Source: VYFG01 sp965204165 (GTDB taxonomy: Bacteria > Pseudomonadota > Gammaproteobacteria > Arenicellales > Poriferihabitantaceae). From it: a stretch of 64,000 nucleotides of DNA. Positions 8,850 through 18,185 of the stretch are shown here, in pieces. Both the position numbers and the translations under genes were made by a program. How positions within the stretch are numbered: position 1 is the stretch's first letter; each line of letters opens with the position of its first letter. The notes under the pieces were generated by a model. It was not told the DNA's origin and did not search any database. It saw only the letters and a program-made list of their open reading frames with translations. The DNA lies in contig OZ241969.1 of assembly GCA_965204165.1 (NCBI GenBank), positions 2,356,001-2,420,000 on the forward strand. Direction: 5' to 3'.

Positions 8850-10469
8850 CAGCAATTCCCGCTAATTCTATCACGGATTGGATTCGGCGGATTTCATGGT
8901 TTGAGCCCCTGTTCCCCGACTACGCGGGGAGGGAACCCCCTCCGGGCGGTGTGCCGGATTGTCTGCTGGCCACATGATTCCCCGAAGAACCGGCCCGTTG
9001 CATATTCGGACACGGCCGCCGGGTCAGGAAGTGTCGAAGGGCACCAACTCCGTCTTCCGGTGCCCGAACGCGATCGCCCGGTACAGGGTCTCCCAGTCCG
9101 GAATGTAGAACTCCGTGAACAGCCCGCGCAACCGCACCCACAGGTATTTCGAACCGCCCGCCTTCTCCCGGGCCGCCCGGAACAGCGCACAGCACCGCTG
9201 CTGCACCTGGTCGATGAGGAACGCCAGCATCGTCAGGTGGGCGAACACCGTCGCCAGATGCCGCTTGCCGTGACCAAAGTTGTGCTCGAAGCCGTAGCCT
9301 TGGTTCTTCAGGGTGTTGAACGTCTCGTTCTCGATGCGCCAACGGGCGCGTCCGGCCCGCATCAGGTCATGCGCGTTCGATTCCGTGACCTCCATGTCCG
9401 TGACCCAGGAGAAGTGCAGTTCCCGGCCATCGGGGCGGGTCTCCCGGCACGCCAGGAAGTTCACTGCCAGATCGGGGTTCGCCTGGTTCAGCGGTACGCC
9501 GTTCAGAAACCGGAACCGGAAACGGCTGCCGCCCCCTTCCGACCTCTCCACGGTACGGGTCGCCGCCGAGGCCTCGACACGGCGGAACAGTTCCCCATGG
9601 TCCCCCGGCTTCACGCCCAGGACATACCGCATGTCCAGTTCCCCCAGCAGCCGGATGTGCGGCCCGTTCGACGCCAGCGCATCCTCCACCACCAGCAGCT
9701 TCAGGTGCGGATGCTCGCGACGGACGTCACGCAGCAGACGCTTCGCCGCGTTGCGCTCGCAGTCGTTCTTCCGCGAACCGTCCGAACGCATGATCGGTTC
9801 CGGCGCCAGCGGGAACACCTCCCGGTGCTCCGGGTGGACCAGTACCGCCCCCAGCATCTGGTGGTACCAGGTGGTGCTGCCGTCACGGTGATGTTTCTCG
9901 CAGCAATGGTCGCAATGCACACTCTTCGACGAGAAGTACCCCGTCCCGTCCACCGACAGCAGATGATGGCCCAGCCAGGTGAAACCCTCCAGACCCTTGC
10001 CACGCTGAAGGGCCGCGAACACACCCTTGAAGGCACCCCGCAGCGCACGCGGGTCCACCAGGTCCAGGCGCTCGCGCATCGCCGTGTCCGACGGCGCGCG
10101 GCCAACCCCGTACAGTTCCCTGAGGTTCGACCGGATCCGGCCCTCGTCCCGTGCGTCCTGCTCGAAACTCAGCAGCGACGGGTACTTCAGCGCGAATACC
10201 GCCAGACCCGACATCAGGCAGTCCGTCAGTGCCAGGCCCCGGCTCACGATGGGATCCTCAATGCGATCAAAATGCCCACGCACCACCCGAAGCAGACCCG
10301 GAACGCTCAGGGTCTTGCGAAACACGGCTTTCGACATGACAGATCATCCGATATCGTGAAATCAGACGGATCATACCGCCTTTTCAGGAAAAGTCTGCGA
10401 ACCGCCTTCCCCCAGCACCGCCTCAAACCCACGTCTTTATTGGACTACAGATGATGGCGGGAATTGCTG
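8850..10469 (-). mobile_element. Insertion sequence inside hsdM (IS4-like), 1,620 bp
   Basis: The inverted repeat CAGCAATTCCCGC lies at 8850-8862 and, in reverse complement, at 10457-10469. The direct repeat CATATTCAC flanks both sides. Removing the element and one 9-bp copy restores hsdM in frame. The single transposase gene has an IS4-type Arg-Trp-Arg-Ile-Glu motif. A 9-bp duplication is usual for IS10/IS50-like members of the IS4 family. The ends are read directly from the sequence; the subgroup is not determined. Confidence 0.92.
9024..10337 (-). CDS. IS4-family-like DDE transposase in hsdM
   Basis: This 437-residue transposase has candidate catalytic residues in LLSVDGTGYF (Asp), LLVVEDALASNG (Asp) and ARWRIENETFNTLKNQGY (Glu, with Arg and Lys at spacings like the Y-R-E-K signature). 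A cluster of Cys and His residues (CDHCCEKHH) follows the first Asp. It is the only gene of the element and fills most of it. The start MSKAVFRKTLS is preceded by a weak GGATGA at about the right distance. No frameshift is seen, so the element may still be mobile. Confidence 0.87.
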   Translation of the reverse strand: MSKAVFRKTLSVPGLLRVVRGHFDRIEDPIVSRGLALTDCLMSGLAVFALKYPSLLSFEQDARDEGRIRSNLRELYGVGRAPSDTAMRERLDLVDPRALRGAFKGVFAALQRGKGLEGFTWLGHHLLSVDGTGYFSSKSVHCDHCCEKHHRDGSTTWYHQMLGAVLVHPEHREVFPLAPEPIMRSDGSRKNDCERNAAKRLLRDVRREHPHLKLLVVEDALASNGPHIRLLGELDMRYVLGVKPGDHGELFRRVEASAATRTVERSEGGGSRFRFRFLNGVPLNQANPDLAVNFLACRETRPDGRELHFSWVTDMEVTESNAHDLMRAGRARWRIENETFNTLKNQGYGFEHNFGHGKRHLATVFAHLTMLAFLIDQVQQRCCALFRAAREKAGGSKYLWVRLRGLFTEFYIPDWETLYRAIAFGHRKTELVPFDTS

Positions 10470-10478
10470 CATATTCAC
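10470..10478. repeat. Target site duplication, right copy (CATATTCAC)
   Basis: Second copy of the 9-bp duplication made when the IS4-like element inserted into hsdM. Confidence 0.88.
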
Positions 10479-12075
10479 TACGTTCGCCATCTTCTTTGAG
10501 TTTCTTGATCTCGGCTGGCTTGTGCGCACGTTCCGGATCGATTCCCACAATGCGAAGTGGCCGTTCCACCGTGACCTTCCAGTATCCGAACACCTCATTG
10601 TCGAAGATCTTGCTCTGTTCGTTCTCCTCGAAGGACAGAAAAACATTGCAGATTCGTGCAATGTCGTCCCCACTAAGTTCACAATTCTTCTTCCCGAGAT
10701 TCTTTCGGAGGGGGCGGTGCCACCCAGTTGCATCAATCAACTGCACCTTTCCACACCGGTGTTCAGGTTTGCGGTTGGTCAGAACCCATACATAGGTTGC
10801 AATACCGGTGTTGTAGAACAGGTTGAGTGGTAGTGCGACGATGGCCTCCAGCCAGTCGTTCTCGATAATCCAGCGCCGGATGTTGCTCTCTCCTTGGCCC
10901 GCGTCACCGGTGAATAACGAACTCCCGTTGTGCACCTCGGCGATTCGGCTGCCGAGTCTGGTGCCCTGTTTCATTTTGGACAGCTTGTTGGCCAGAAACA
11001 GCATCTGGCCGTCGCTGGATCGGGTAACAAGGGAGAATTCCGGATCGTCACCGTGTTTAATCAGAAAACGGGGGTCATGCATGTCTTTTTTTCCACCCAT
11101 ACGCTCAAGATCGGTCTTCCAACTCTTCCCGTAGGGTGGATTCGACAACATAAAATCGAATTCACGGGACGGGAAGGCATCGTTGGAAAGCGTGGAATGC
11201 TCCGGTCCTCCCACGATGTTGTCTGCGGCCTCTCCCTCACCCTTCAGCAGCAGGTCGGCCTTGCAGATTGCGTAGGTTTCCGCATTGATCTCCTGTCCGA
11301 AGAGATGCGTTGAGATTTGCTTGCCGCGTTCGGCGGCGAGTTCCTGCAGGGTTTCCTCGGCAACAGTCAGCATGCCGCCGGTCCCGCAGGCGCCGTCATA
11401 GAGAAGATAGGTTCCGGATTCGAGTTCGTCGACAACAGGCAGGAAGACAAGATTCGCCATCAACCGCACGGCATCTCTCGGGGTCCAGTGTTCCCCGGCC
11501 TCCTCGTTGTTCTCCTCGTTGAACCGGCGAACCAGTTCTTCGAAGATCGTACCCATACCGTGGTTGTCCAGACCGGGGCGGCGGACAGTGCCATCGGTAT
11601 CTCTTACCGGGTTGGGACTCAGGTTGACATCGGCAGAGGTCAGTTTCTCGATCAATGCTCCCAGTGCATCCGCCTTTGCCAGCCGCGGAATCTGGTTGCG
11701 GAACTCGAAACTGTCGAGAATATCTTGCACATTAGGCGAGAACCCGTCGAGCCAAGCCTCGAAATCGGCACGGAGTTGCTGTGGATTTGAGCGAGCGCGC
11801 AGATCCCGAAGGGAAAAAGGTGAGACATTATAGAAAGCTTGTCCCGCCTCCTGGCGAAGAGCGGCATCCTGATCGACTATGCCAACTTCATCAAGGGAGG
11901 CTTTCATGGCGAGAACAGCTTTCTTCCCGTCTTCCAGTACAGCATCAAGGCGGCGCAGCACGGTCATCGGAAGGATCACGTCACGATATTTTCCGCGCAC
12001 ATACAGGTCGCGCAAGATATCATCCGCGATACCCCAGATGTAGTTCGTGATCCAGTTCAGGTTGGCGTTTTTCAT
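10470..12075 (-). pseudogene. hsdM: Type I methyltransferase HsdM, N-terminal fragment
   Basis: About 535 residues of HsdM remain. They contain the N-terminal helical domain, the S-adenosylmethionine motif DGACGTGG (residues 227-234) and the adenine-methyltransferase motif SNPPYGKSW with NPPY at 312-315. HsdM pairs with HsdS to methylate adenine in the target site. The true sequence ends at the IS boundary (KEDGERSEY), after which the frame runs about 15 codons into the IS and stops at 10423. The catalytic core is intact, but the C-terminal part that contacts HsdS is at 8464-8849, so assembly should fail. This was the first gene of the operon. Confidence 0.93.
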
Positions 12076-12231
12076 TTTTTTCTTGCTCCGATGTGGTCTC
12101 CATGCTTTCTGATGGGCTGGCGGCGTTATCCAATTTGAGGTAGAAAATTTTCCATCGGGTTCATCAGGTCCAGTGCGAATTCTGCTCGGAGGTGGACAAC
12201 GCTATAAAGTGCCACCACTTCCAGAATCGGG

Positions 12232-12549
12232 TTATTCCGGTTCATTCTCCATCGCTGATGATACGTCTGGCTCCGGCACGATGGTGGAAATAAACTCGCG
12301 TATCTCCTGAATATCCCCCTCCCTCCCAGCTGCAATCAGATCCCGCGCAATGGCCTGCGCAGTGAAAAGTGAAGCCCTCGCGACACGGATTTCAGCCTCA
12401 GTGCTGGGCCATTCGCCACGGTCGAGGGCATCCATGACCAGGTTGACGATGAGTTGATTCGGTGAAATATCCCGCTCCCGGGCGGTTTTTTCTATGCGGT
12501 TCCATTGTTCCGGGGTAACCCTGATGTTCTTCTGGATGGTCTGCGGCAT
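12232..12549 (-). CDS. Small ribbon-helix-helix-like protein
   Basis: The product (about 105 residues) begins MPQTIQKNIRVTPEQWNRIE and continues with ISPNQLIVNLVMDAL, the pattern of a ribbon-helix-helix DNA-binding domain as in Arc/MetJ or MobC-type proteins. A helical, charged tail follows. A second in-frame ATG (MHKRSN) at 12573 would add 8 residues; the longer open frame to 12873 has no coding character. The gene lies about 155 bases upstream of hsdM on the same strand, so it could regulate the restriction operon or be a remnant of a mobilisation system. Function is inferred only from the N-terminal fold. Confidence 0.65.
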   Translation of the reverse strand: MPQTIQKNIRVTPEQWNRIEKTARERDISPNQLIVNLVMDALDRGEWPSTEAEIRVARASLFTAQAIARDLIAAGREGDIQEIREFISTIVPEPDVSSAMENEPE

Positions 12550-12573
12550 CGTTTTATTGCTTCTCTTGTGCAT

Positions 12574-13146
12574 TGCGGGGTGTCTTTTGGCCCGGATATT
12601 ACCAGTGTTCCGGCCTGGAATATTCTGTAATTTTTGGTTCCTGGACCGAACCGCGGACTGAAAGGTGCCCCTCGGCTGGTTACTGAATTTGTAGCCGTCA
12701 ACACGGAGCGCAGGGCTGCGCGGATACCAATCTGGTATCAATCCGCAATACGCCGCATTACGCCGAGGGCCAAAGTGCCACCGCCCTGACACCAGGGAAA
12801 ATTCGGGGTCCGGGAACCCATTGTATTTCAAGGTAAATTTCACATTTGCCCACGGCATACGCCGTGCCACCAATCGGGGACAAGTGTTTCCGGCAGCAGC
12901 CAGTCGTCATATGACGGAGGAATAGCACAGGAATGCCGGTCAAGCGCGCATTTGCCGTTGAGGGCACCATAGGTGCGTCGGGTGTGACGCGCACACGCCG
13001 TAGGGCGTAAGTATGCACGCCAGATCGAGCGATCCCGTCTCCGGCATATTCCCGTGCAGAAACAACGGCTTAGCCAGAGCGGCGTCTGAGCGACGCTGTT
13101 CACCGCGCTTGTGATGGAACGGTTCCGGACCCGGTGCGCGGGGACA
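12574..13146. other. Non-coding island segment with small palindromes
   Basis: No open frame here has a convincing start or family match. Two short symmetric sequences stand out: GATACC-AATCT-GGTATC around 12722-12738 and the 12-bp perfect palindrome CGTCATATGACG at 12905-12916. Several ACGCCG repeats occur. The segment separates the restriction operon from the recombinase module and could hold decayed mobile DNA. Confidence 0.4.
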
Positions 13147-13168
13147 GGTGGTCATTATAGGAAGCAGT
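13147..13168. repeat. Direct repeat beside recombinase genes, copy 1 (possible att site)
   Basis: GGTGGTCATTATAGGAAGCAGT at this position matches the copy at 15773-15794 at 20 of 22 bases, in the same orientation. Weaker similarity extends about 10 bases upstream. The two copies bracket the two tyrosine recombinase genes. An attachment core or recombinase binding site is the natural reading, but neither is shown. Confidence 0.6.
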
Positions 13169-13337
13169 TCAGCGCATTGCAAGCGGCTTTTTCGCGCTGT
13201 TGGCGAAGGTCTTTCAGACGTCTTTCCAGGCTCGGTTCCGGAGGGGAGGTTCGCTGCCGGAGTCCATCGGAGCCGCTCCCGCCGGATGCCCCGCATTCGG
13301 GGCGCGCCGGCGGCGACGAACGGTCGGCGGCCGTGTC

Positions 13338-14537
13338 TCATTCCGTCCGGGTCCGGCGACCGCCGGCCATGGCGCCGGCGATGATGCCGCCGATCCGTTC
13401 GGCCGCCGCGGCGAGATGGCCGTCGGCGAGGTGGGTGTAGGCTTCCGTCGTGCGATGGCTCCGGTGGCCGAGCAGCCTGCCGACCTGTGGCAGGTTCTCG
13501 CCGGACATCACGGCCTGGCTGGCGACGGTGTGGCGGAGGTCGTGGAGCCGCAGGGTGCCGAGCCGGGCGTCGGTGCGGACGGCATGCCAGCAGGAAGCCA
13601 GGCTGTGCTGACCGCGGCCTTCGGCGTAGCGGGGGAAGAGGAACGCGTCGGGATCGCGCGTTCGGGGAGAGCCGGTCGTGTCGATCGGGCCGGCGATGGC
13701 GGCGACGAGGTCGCGGGCCGCGGCGCCGAGGGGCACCGTGCGCGGTCCGGTCTTGGCGTCGGTCAGCCGGATGGCGTCGTCGCCGATGTCGCGCCAGCGG
13801 CGGTCGAGCACCTCGCTGCGGCGGCAGCCGGTCAGCGCAATGAGGCGGATCGCGGCGACGGCCTCGGGCCACCCGGCCTCGCGCCCGTCGAGGGCGCGGC
13901 CTAGTCGTTCGAGCTCGCCGGCGTCGAGGCAGCGGGCGACGTTGCGGCGCGGGTTCTTCGCGATGCCGAGGCAGGGGTTGGTCCCGGGCGGGCGCCAGCC
14001 CCATTCCTCGGCGCGGAACATCATCGTGCGGAGAATCTCGAAGGCGCGGTTGGCGGCGCCGGGGCGTTCGGTGCTGGCGGCGTCGAACCAGGCGGCGACG
14101 TCCTCGGGGCCGATGCGGTCGACCGGCGTCCTGCCGAAGGCGGGCAGGAGCCGCGCCTTGAGGTAGGTGCGGACGGTCCTGCGGCCCGAGGGCTTCAGGT
14201 TCGGGGCGCAGCGCCGCAGGTACTCCCCGGCGAAGGCGGAGAAGTCCGGGACGCGCCGCGCCCTGCGACGCTCCTCGGCGGGGTCCCCGCCGGCGTCGAT
14301 GCGCGCGCGGAGGTCGCGGGCGCGGCGCCTGGCCTCGGCGAGTTCGACCTCGCCGTGGCGGGCGATGACGAACCGCCGCGTGCGGCCCCCGATGCGGGCC
14401 TGGAGGACGTACACCTTGCGCCCGGAGGGATGGACGCGCAGCCCGAAGCCGGGCTGCCCGCGGTCGAACAGGATGGTCTCCCGGGGACCGGCGGCGCAGT
14501 CCCGGGCCAGCCGGGGGGTGAGGTCAACCCTGGGCAT
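13338..14537 (-). CDS. Tyrosine recombinase/integrase (downstream member of a tandem pair)
   Basis: The product (about 399 residues) has an N-terminal arm-binding region of the DUF4102 type (GFGLRVHPSGRKVYVLQARI), a core-binding helical domain and a catalytic domain. Visible catalytic positions are Arg in LTGCRRSEVL, His-x-x-Arg in LHDLRHTVAS, His in LLGHRSHRTTEAYTH and the Tyr in EAYTH. The start at 14537 (MPRVDLTPR) is chosen because GGGGAGG precedes it by 5 bases; the frame opens further upstream to 14636. It overlaps the end of the other recombinase gene by 14 bases, so the two are translationally linked. It probably integrates or excises the island. Confidence 0.88.
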   Translation of the reverse strand: MPRVDLTPRLARDCAAGPRETILFDRGQPGFGLRVHPSGRKVYVLQARIGGRTRRFVIARHGEVELAEARRRARDLRARIDAGGDPAEERRRARRVPDFSAFAGEYLRRCAPNLKPSGRRTVRTYLKARLLPAFGRTPVDRIGPEDVAAWFDAASTERPGAANRAFEILRTMMFRAEEWGWRPPGTNPCLGIAKNPRRNVARCLDAGELERLGRALDGREAGWPEAVAAIRLIALTGCRRSEVLDRRWRDIGDDAIRLTDAKTGPRTVPLGAAARDLVAAIAGPIDTTGSPRTRDPDAFLFPRYAEGRGQHSLASCWHAVRTDARLGTLRLHDLRHTVASQAVMSGENLPQVGRLLGHRSHRTTEAYTHLADGHLAAAAERIGGIIAGAMAGGRRTRTE

Positions 14538-15741
14538 GGCGGCCTCCCCGGCGCTCGCGGCCGTGTTCGACGATGCCGTTTCCGCCATCGCCGGCCATGG
14601 CCGCGCCGATGCGGCCCGAGACCCGGTCGGCGGCATCGGCGACGGAGCGGGCGGACAGGTGGACGTAGCGCTCGGTGGTCTCGACCAGAGCGTGGCCGAG
14701 CAGTCTGGCGATGGTCACCATGTCGGCGCCGTTCATGGCGGCCACGGAGGCCCAGGTGTGGCGCAGGTCGTGGAGGCGGACGCCAGCCAGCCCGGCGTCG
14801 TCCCGGATGCGCCGCCAGTGGTGGGAGATGGTCGAGACCGGCTTGCCGGGCGAGCGCCCGGGGAAGACGAACGGGCAGTCCGGGTCCCGGCGGGGGATGG
14901 CGTCGATGACCCTGCGGGCGGCGCCGGCCAGCCACACGGTGCGGGGGCCGGACTTGGAGTCGGGGAGCAGGATGCGGCGGTCCCGGATCCAGTCCCACTG
15001 CAGGCCGGTGACCTCGCCGGCGCGGCAGCCGGTGAGCAGCAGCAGGCGGATCACGGCGACGGCCTGGGGGCAGTCGGGTTCGTGGCGGTCGAGGGCGGCG
15101 CCGAGCCGGGCCATCTCGTCCGCGGTCAGGAACCGCTCCCTGGGGGCGGTCCGGTAGCGCCGAGTGCGCCGGCAGGGGTTGGTGTTGTGGTCGCGGTATC
15201 CCCACAGCTCGGCCATGCGCATCATGACGGACAGGACCGGCATGGAGCGGTTCGCGGTGCCGGGGCGGTCCGCCATGGCGGCGAACCAGTCCCGGACGTG
15301 CCCGGGTCCGATGCCGTCCACGGCCAGGTGGCCGAGGACGGGGAGGATCTCGTTGTGGACGATGCGCCGGTTGGCCTGCCGGGTGCGGGGCTTCCAGTGG
15401 CGGGCGTGGCGCTCGAGGAACTCGGCGGCGAAGTCGGCCATGGGGCGGCCGGGATACCGGGGACCGGCGTTCCGGGCCGGCGGATCGGCGAGCCCGGGCA
15501 GGACCCGGCGCGCCTCATGGCGGGCCTGGGGGACGCTCATGGCGTCGGCGGACCCGAGGGTGACGCGGCGGACCCGGCCCCCGGGGGTCCGGCGGCGCAG
15601 GAAGAAGGAGCGGGTTCCGGAGGGATGGACGGACAGGCCGAGTCCGGAGATGGCGTCGTCCCAGAGGTCGTACTTGCGCTTGCGGGGCCGGGCTGCGGCG
15701 ACCCGTCTGGGGAAGGAGGTGCGGGAGGTGGATGCGGTCAT
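14524..15741 (-). CDS. Tyrosine recombinase/integrase (upstream member of a tandem pair)
   Basis: This 405-residue protein is a diverged paralogue of its downstream neighbour. Key motifs are Arg in LTGCRAGEV, His-x-x-Arg in LHDLRHTWAS, His in LLGHALVETTERYVH and the Tyr in ERYVH. The N-terminal region (LGLSVHPSGTRSFFLRRR) is the arm-binding fold. GAGGAG lies about 9 bases before the ATG. The direct repeat at 15773-15794 lies 32 bases upstream of the start and could serve as both promoter-proximal operator and recombination site. Overlapping recombinase genes recall RIT (recombinase-in-trio) elements, but only two genes are present. Confidence 0.88.
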   Translation of the reverse strand: MTASTSRTSFPRRVAAARPRKRKYDLWDDAISGLGLSVHPSGTRSFFLRRRTPGGRVRRVTLGSADAMSVPQARHEARRVLPGLADPPARNAGPRYPGRPMADFAAEFLERHARHWKPRTRQANRRIVHNEILPVLGHLAVDGIGPGHVRDWFAAMADRPGTANRSMPVLSVMMRMAELWGYRDHNTNPCRRTRRYRTAPRERFLTADEMARLGAALDRHEPDCPQAVAVIRLLLLTGCRAGEVTGLQWDWIRDRRILLPDSKSGPRTVWLAGAARRVIDAIPRRDPDCPFVFPGRSPGKPVSTISHHWRRIRDDAGLAGVRLHDLRHTWASVAAMNGADMVTIARLLGHALVETTERYVHLSARSVADAADRVSGRIGAAMAGDGGNGIVEHGRERRGGRHAQG

Positions 15742-15772
15742 GATGCGGCTCCTCGGTTCGGGCCGCGCGACC

Positions 15773-15794
15773 GGTGGTCCATATAGGAAGCAGT
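15773..15794. repeat. Direct repeat beside recombinase genes, copy 2 (possible att site)
   Basis: GGTGGTCCATATAGGAAGCAGT repeats the sequence at 13147-13168 with two mismatches. It lies just upstream of the first recombinase gene. Confidence 0.6.
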
Positions 15795-16598
15795 CGCGGC
15801 GGCGTTTCTACCAACGGACCGCGCTTCCGGGACCGGAACGTAAATGAATCAAGTCATTGATTCAGAACACGTTTCCATCATCTTGCACGACGGTGAACAG
15901 GCGTGCCCGACAGCAATTTCTTGCGTCGGGTGTGAGAGAAAACGCCGCCGGGCGTAGAAATGAGAGAAGATCGAGGAGCACACCACGAACGATTCGGGAT
16001 CCCGGCAGAGCGAAGGGATGGAGCCCGGCGGCGTTTGAGCGGGGCAGCGGAAGCGACCCGCGATGGGGAGCGGCACGCGACCCGATGGAGTTCCCGAAGG
16101 GGAAGCGCGACCGACGCGCCAACGGGCAGAGGCACGAGAAGAAACTTGCGTCGGTGGCGGAGTCCGGTGCGGCTGACGCTGCGGCCCGGGAACCGGTTGA
16201 CCACTGCGACCATCACCGTGAATTTTTTTCGGCTCGTTGTGGAACAGGTGGAGATGCCGGACGCGGCGCGCGTGACGGAGACCGGGACGGTCGGAGCGGC
16301 GGTCGCGTACGCCGGCGGAAAAATGATTGCGACCGAAGGGAGCAGGAGAAGAAGTACGTGCCGGCAGCGCCGTGCGGCGAAGCCGGGGGCGGTGACCCGG
16401 CACGGGTCCGCCACCGGGACCGTCGCGGAGCATCGGGTCGGCAGCAGGCGTCGAAGCGGATGCGGTTGCCGCCGCCGCCGCGGACGGGGAATGGAAAGAG
16501 CGCCGGGCGCCGCGCAGCGGCGATGGCGCGGCACGGCCGCCGCGCTGGAAGGGAAGAAGGACCGCGCCGTCGGAACGACGCGGCCCTGTGCCGGTGCC
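15795..16598. other. Gene-free stretch between recombinase and DUF2493 genes
   Basis: Several long open frames cross this 800-base GC-rich segment on both strands, but they are Arg/Pro/Gly-rich, overlap each other and match no family I recognise. The plus strand is markedly purine-rich. I see no clear promoter, repeat or RNA gene. Confidence 0.4.
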
Positions 16599-17543
16599 TC
16601 AGCACCGAAGCACCGGTATGCCGACGCTTTCTGCCTTGTCCGCCAGGTTCGCGGTGATGCCGGAGTCGCTCGGGAAGAGGATGATGCCCTTCGGCATCAG
16701 GTTCAGCAGCTCGTCGTTCCGGCGGAAGGGAGCGGCCTTCCCGTGGGTGTTCCAGTCGGGCCGGCAGACCACCTGGTGCACGCCGCGGGCCTCGGCCCAG
16801 CGGGCGGCGAACTTCTCGACGCCGGGCCCGCCGCCGTGGACCAGCACCATGTCCGCGTACTTGCGGTGCGCGGCGTCCAGCTTGCGGAAGACCGCGTCCG
16901 GGTCGCCGTCCTTCCCGCCCGCGACGGCGATCAGGGTTCCGTCCGGGAGGTTCTCCTTCGCCGCGGCGCTGTCCCTCGCCCGGAGGAAGTCCCGGGCGTC
17001 GATGGCGGCGGAGGTGAGGACCCCGGTGCGGCTGGTGTGCGATCCGGAACGCGGGCGCCACATCTCCCCGGTCTGCGCCTGGTACTGCGCCGCCGCCGCG
17101 TCCCGCATCTCCTCGAAGGCGTCGCGCCTGCCGCCCAGGTTCTTCGCCCGGTCGGTGAGCAGCTCCAGCTCCCGCGACTTGATCTCGGTCCCGTCCTGTT
17201 CCTTCTGCAGGTCGCGGAGCTCCGGCGCGATCCGGTCGATGTTTCTGTCGAGCCGCCTGATCTGCGCGTCCAGCATGTTCACGAAACCCCAGAGGAGGGA
17301 GCCGGCCTCGTCGGCGATCTGGAACCCGGTGATGCCGATGGAGTCGGCGAGGACCGAGAACGCCTCGGCCACGGCACTTACTACCGTCTCCCGCTCCCAG
17401 ACCTCCCTGGGATCGAACTCGCCGCGCTCGGGGGTCGCTCCGTGGAGCTTCGCCTGCTCGCAGATCATGGCGGTGATGGATTGGTTACCGGTATCGATAC
17501 TGTCGAGATTGTCGATGGAGTTGCTGTTGCTGTTGTCGTACAT
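16599..17543 (-). CDS. DUF2493 (SLOG/YspA-like) protein
   Basis: The 314-residue protein has an N-terminal helical region with a charged coiled-coil-like stretch (residues about 90-150). The C-terminal DUF2493 domain has VAGGKDGDPDAVFRKLD, the glycine-rich nucleotide-binding turn VLVHGGGPGVEKFAARWAE and a C-terminal IILFPSDSGITANLADKA. DUF2493 belongs to the SLOG superfamily, thought to bind nucleotides or nucleotide-derived ligands. Such genes are typical passengers of conjugative and integrative elements. CGGAG lies about 9 bases before the ATG. The N terminus is rich in Asn, Ser and Asp. Precise function is unknown. Confidence 0.8.
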   Translation of the reverse strand: MYDNSNSNSIDNLDSIDTGNQSITAMICEQAKLHGATPERGEFDPREVWERETVVSAVAEAFSVLADSIGITGFQIADEAGSLLWGFVNMLDAQIRRLDRNIDRIAPELRDLQKEQDGTEIKSRELELLTDRAKNLGGRRDAFEEMRDAAAAQYQAQTGEMWRPRSGSHTSRTGVLTSAAIDARDFLRARDSAAAKENLPDGTLIAVAGGKDGDPDAVFRKLDAAHRKYADMVLVHGGGPGVEKFAARWAEARGVHQVVCRPDWNTHGKAAPFRRNDELLNLMPKGIILFPSDSGITANLADKAESVGIPVLRC

Positions 17544-18185
17544 TGTGAATTCTCCGAATGAACAAAAGAAGTTGAAGGGGCGAAGCCCCGCATGCGTTGG
17601 GAGGGAAGCTCCCTACGTATTCATCCTTCATCCCCGCGCGCAGAGCCGCCACCGGGGCCCAGGGACATGGGTCGGCGTGCCGCGCGATGGTGCGGGCGTA
17701 TATGGACGCCGCCGGGTTTGCAACCCCCCGGCTTCACGCTTTGGCAGTTTGACAAGTCGTCGAGCGCGGTCGTATATCAGGCCTCTGATTAAGCGGCATC
17801 ACGATGTGCCGCGGGCCGGTATGGATATCAGCGGAACAGGTCCAGATCGCACCGTAGGCCTTGTAGGCCGATGCCCGCACATGGTTTTCCTGTTCCCGGC
17901 TATTCGACTGTTTGCCCCTACTGCCTCTGCGCTCTTTCGAGTGGTTGCAACAACCCGGTCTCCCGGTTCCTCGTGGTTAACTCACGATCGCCGGAAAGCC
18001 GGGACGGTTCCGGAGTATTCCCCGGAATCGTTCAGGTGCCGGTCCGGCCTGCCTTGCAGACCGCAGCGGCGAAGTTCTTTTCCAGGGCCGGGGAGGCCTT
18101 TGCAGGCCCGTCCTGGCGCCGAACGCGGGACACCCTCGGCCATACGAGGTCGCCAACCCATGTCTGAGTGTCTCCGGACACATTC
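17544..18185 (-). other. Non-coding 3' flank of the IS110-type element, possible bridge RNA region
   Basis: About 640 bases follow the IS110-type transposase gene (in its direction of transcription) with no convincing gene. IS1111-type members of IS110 carry their long non-coding end, which encodes the bridge RNA, on this side. A small hairpin (GTGTC-CGGA-GACAC) sits just beyond the transposase stop, near 18170-18183. I could not place the element's outer boundary or fold the RNA, so this is an inference from position only. Confidence 0.4.

Noticed and set aside
8835..10454. 539-residue plus-strand open frame over the IS4-like element
   Set aside because: It is antisense to the transposase and begins and ends near the IS boundaries by chance.
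12906..12915. Palindrome as an origin or partition site
   Set aside because: A single 12-bp palindrome with no iterons or nearby rep/par gene is not enough.
15849..16657. Several long open frames on both strands between the recombinase and DUF2493 genes
   Set aside because: They overlap each other, are Arg/Pro/Gly-rich, and show no recognisable domain or ribosome-binding site; high GC content alone makes such frames.
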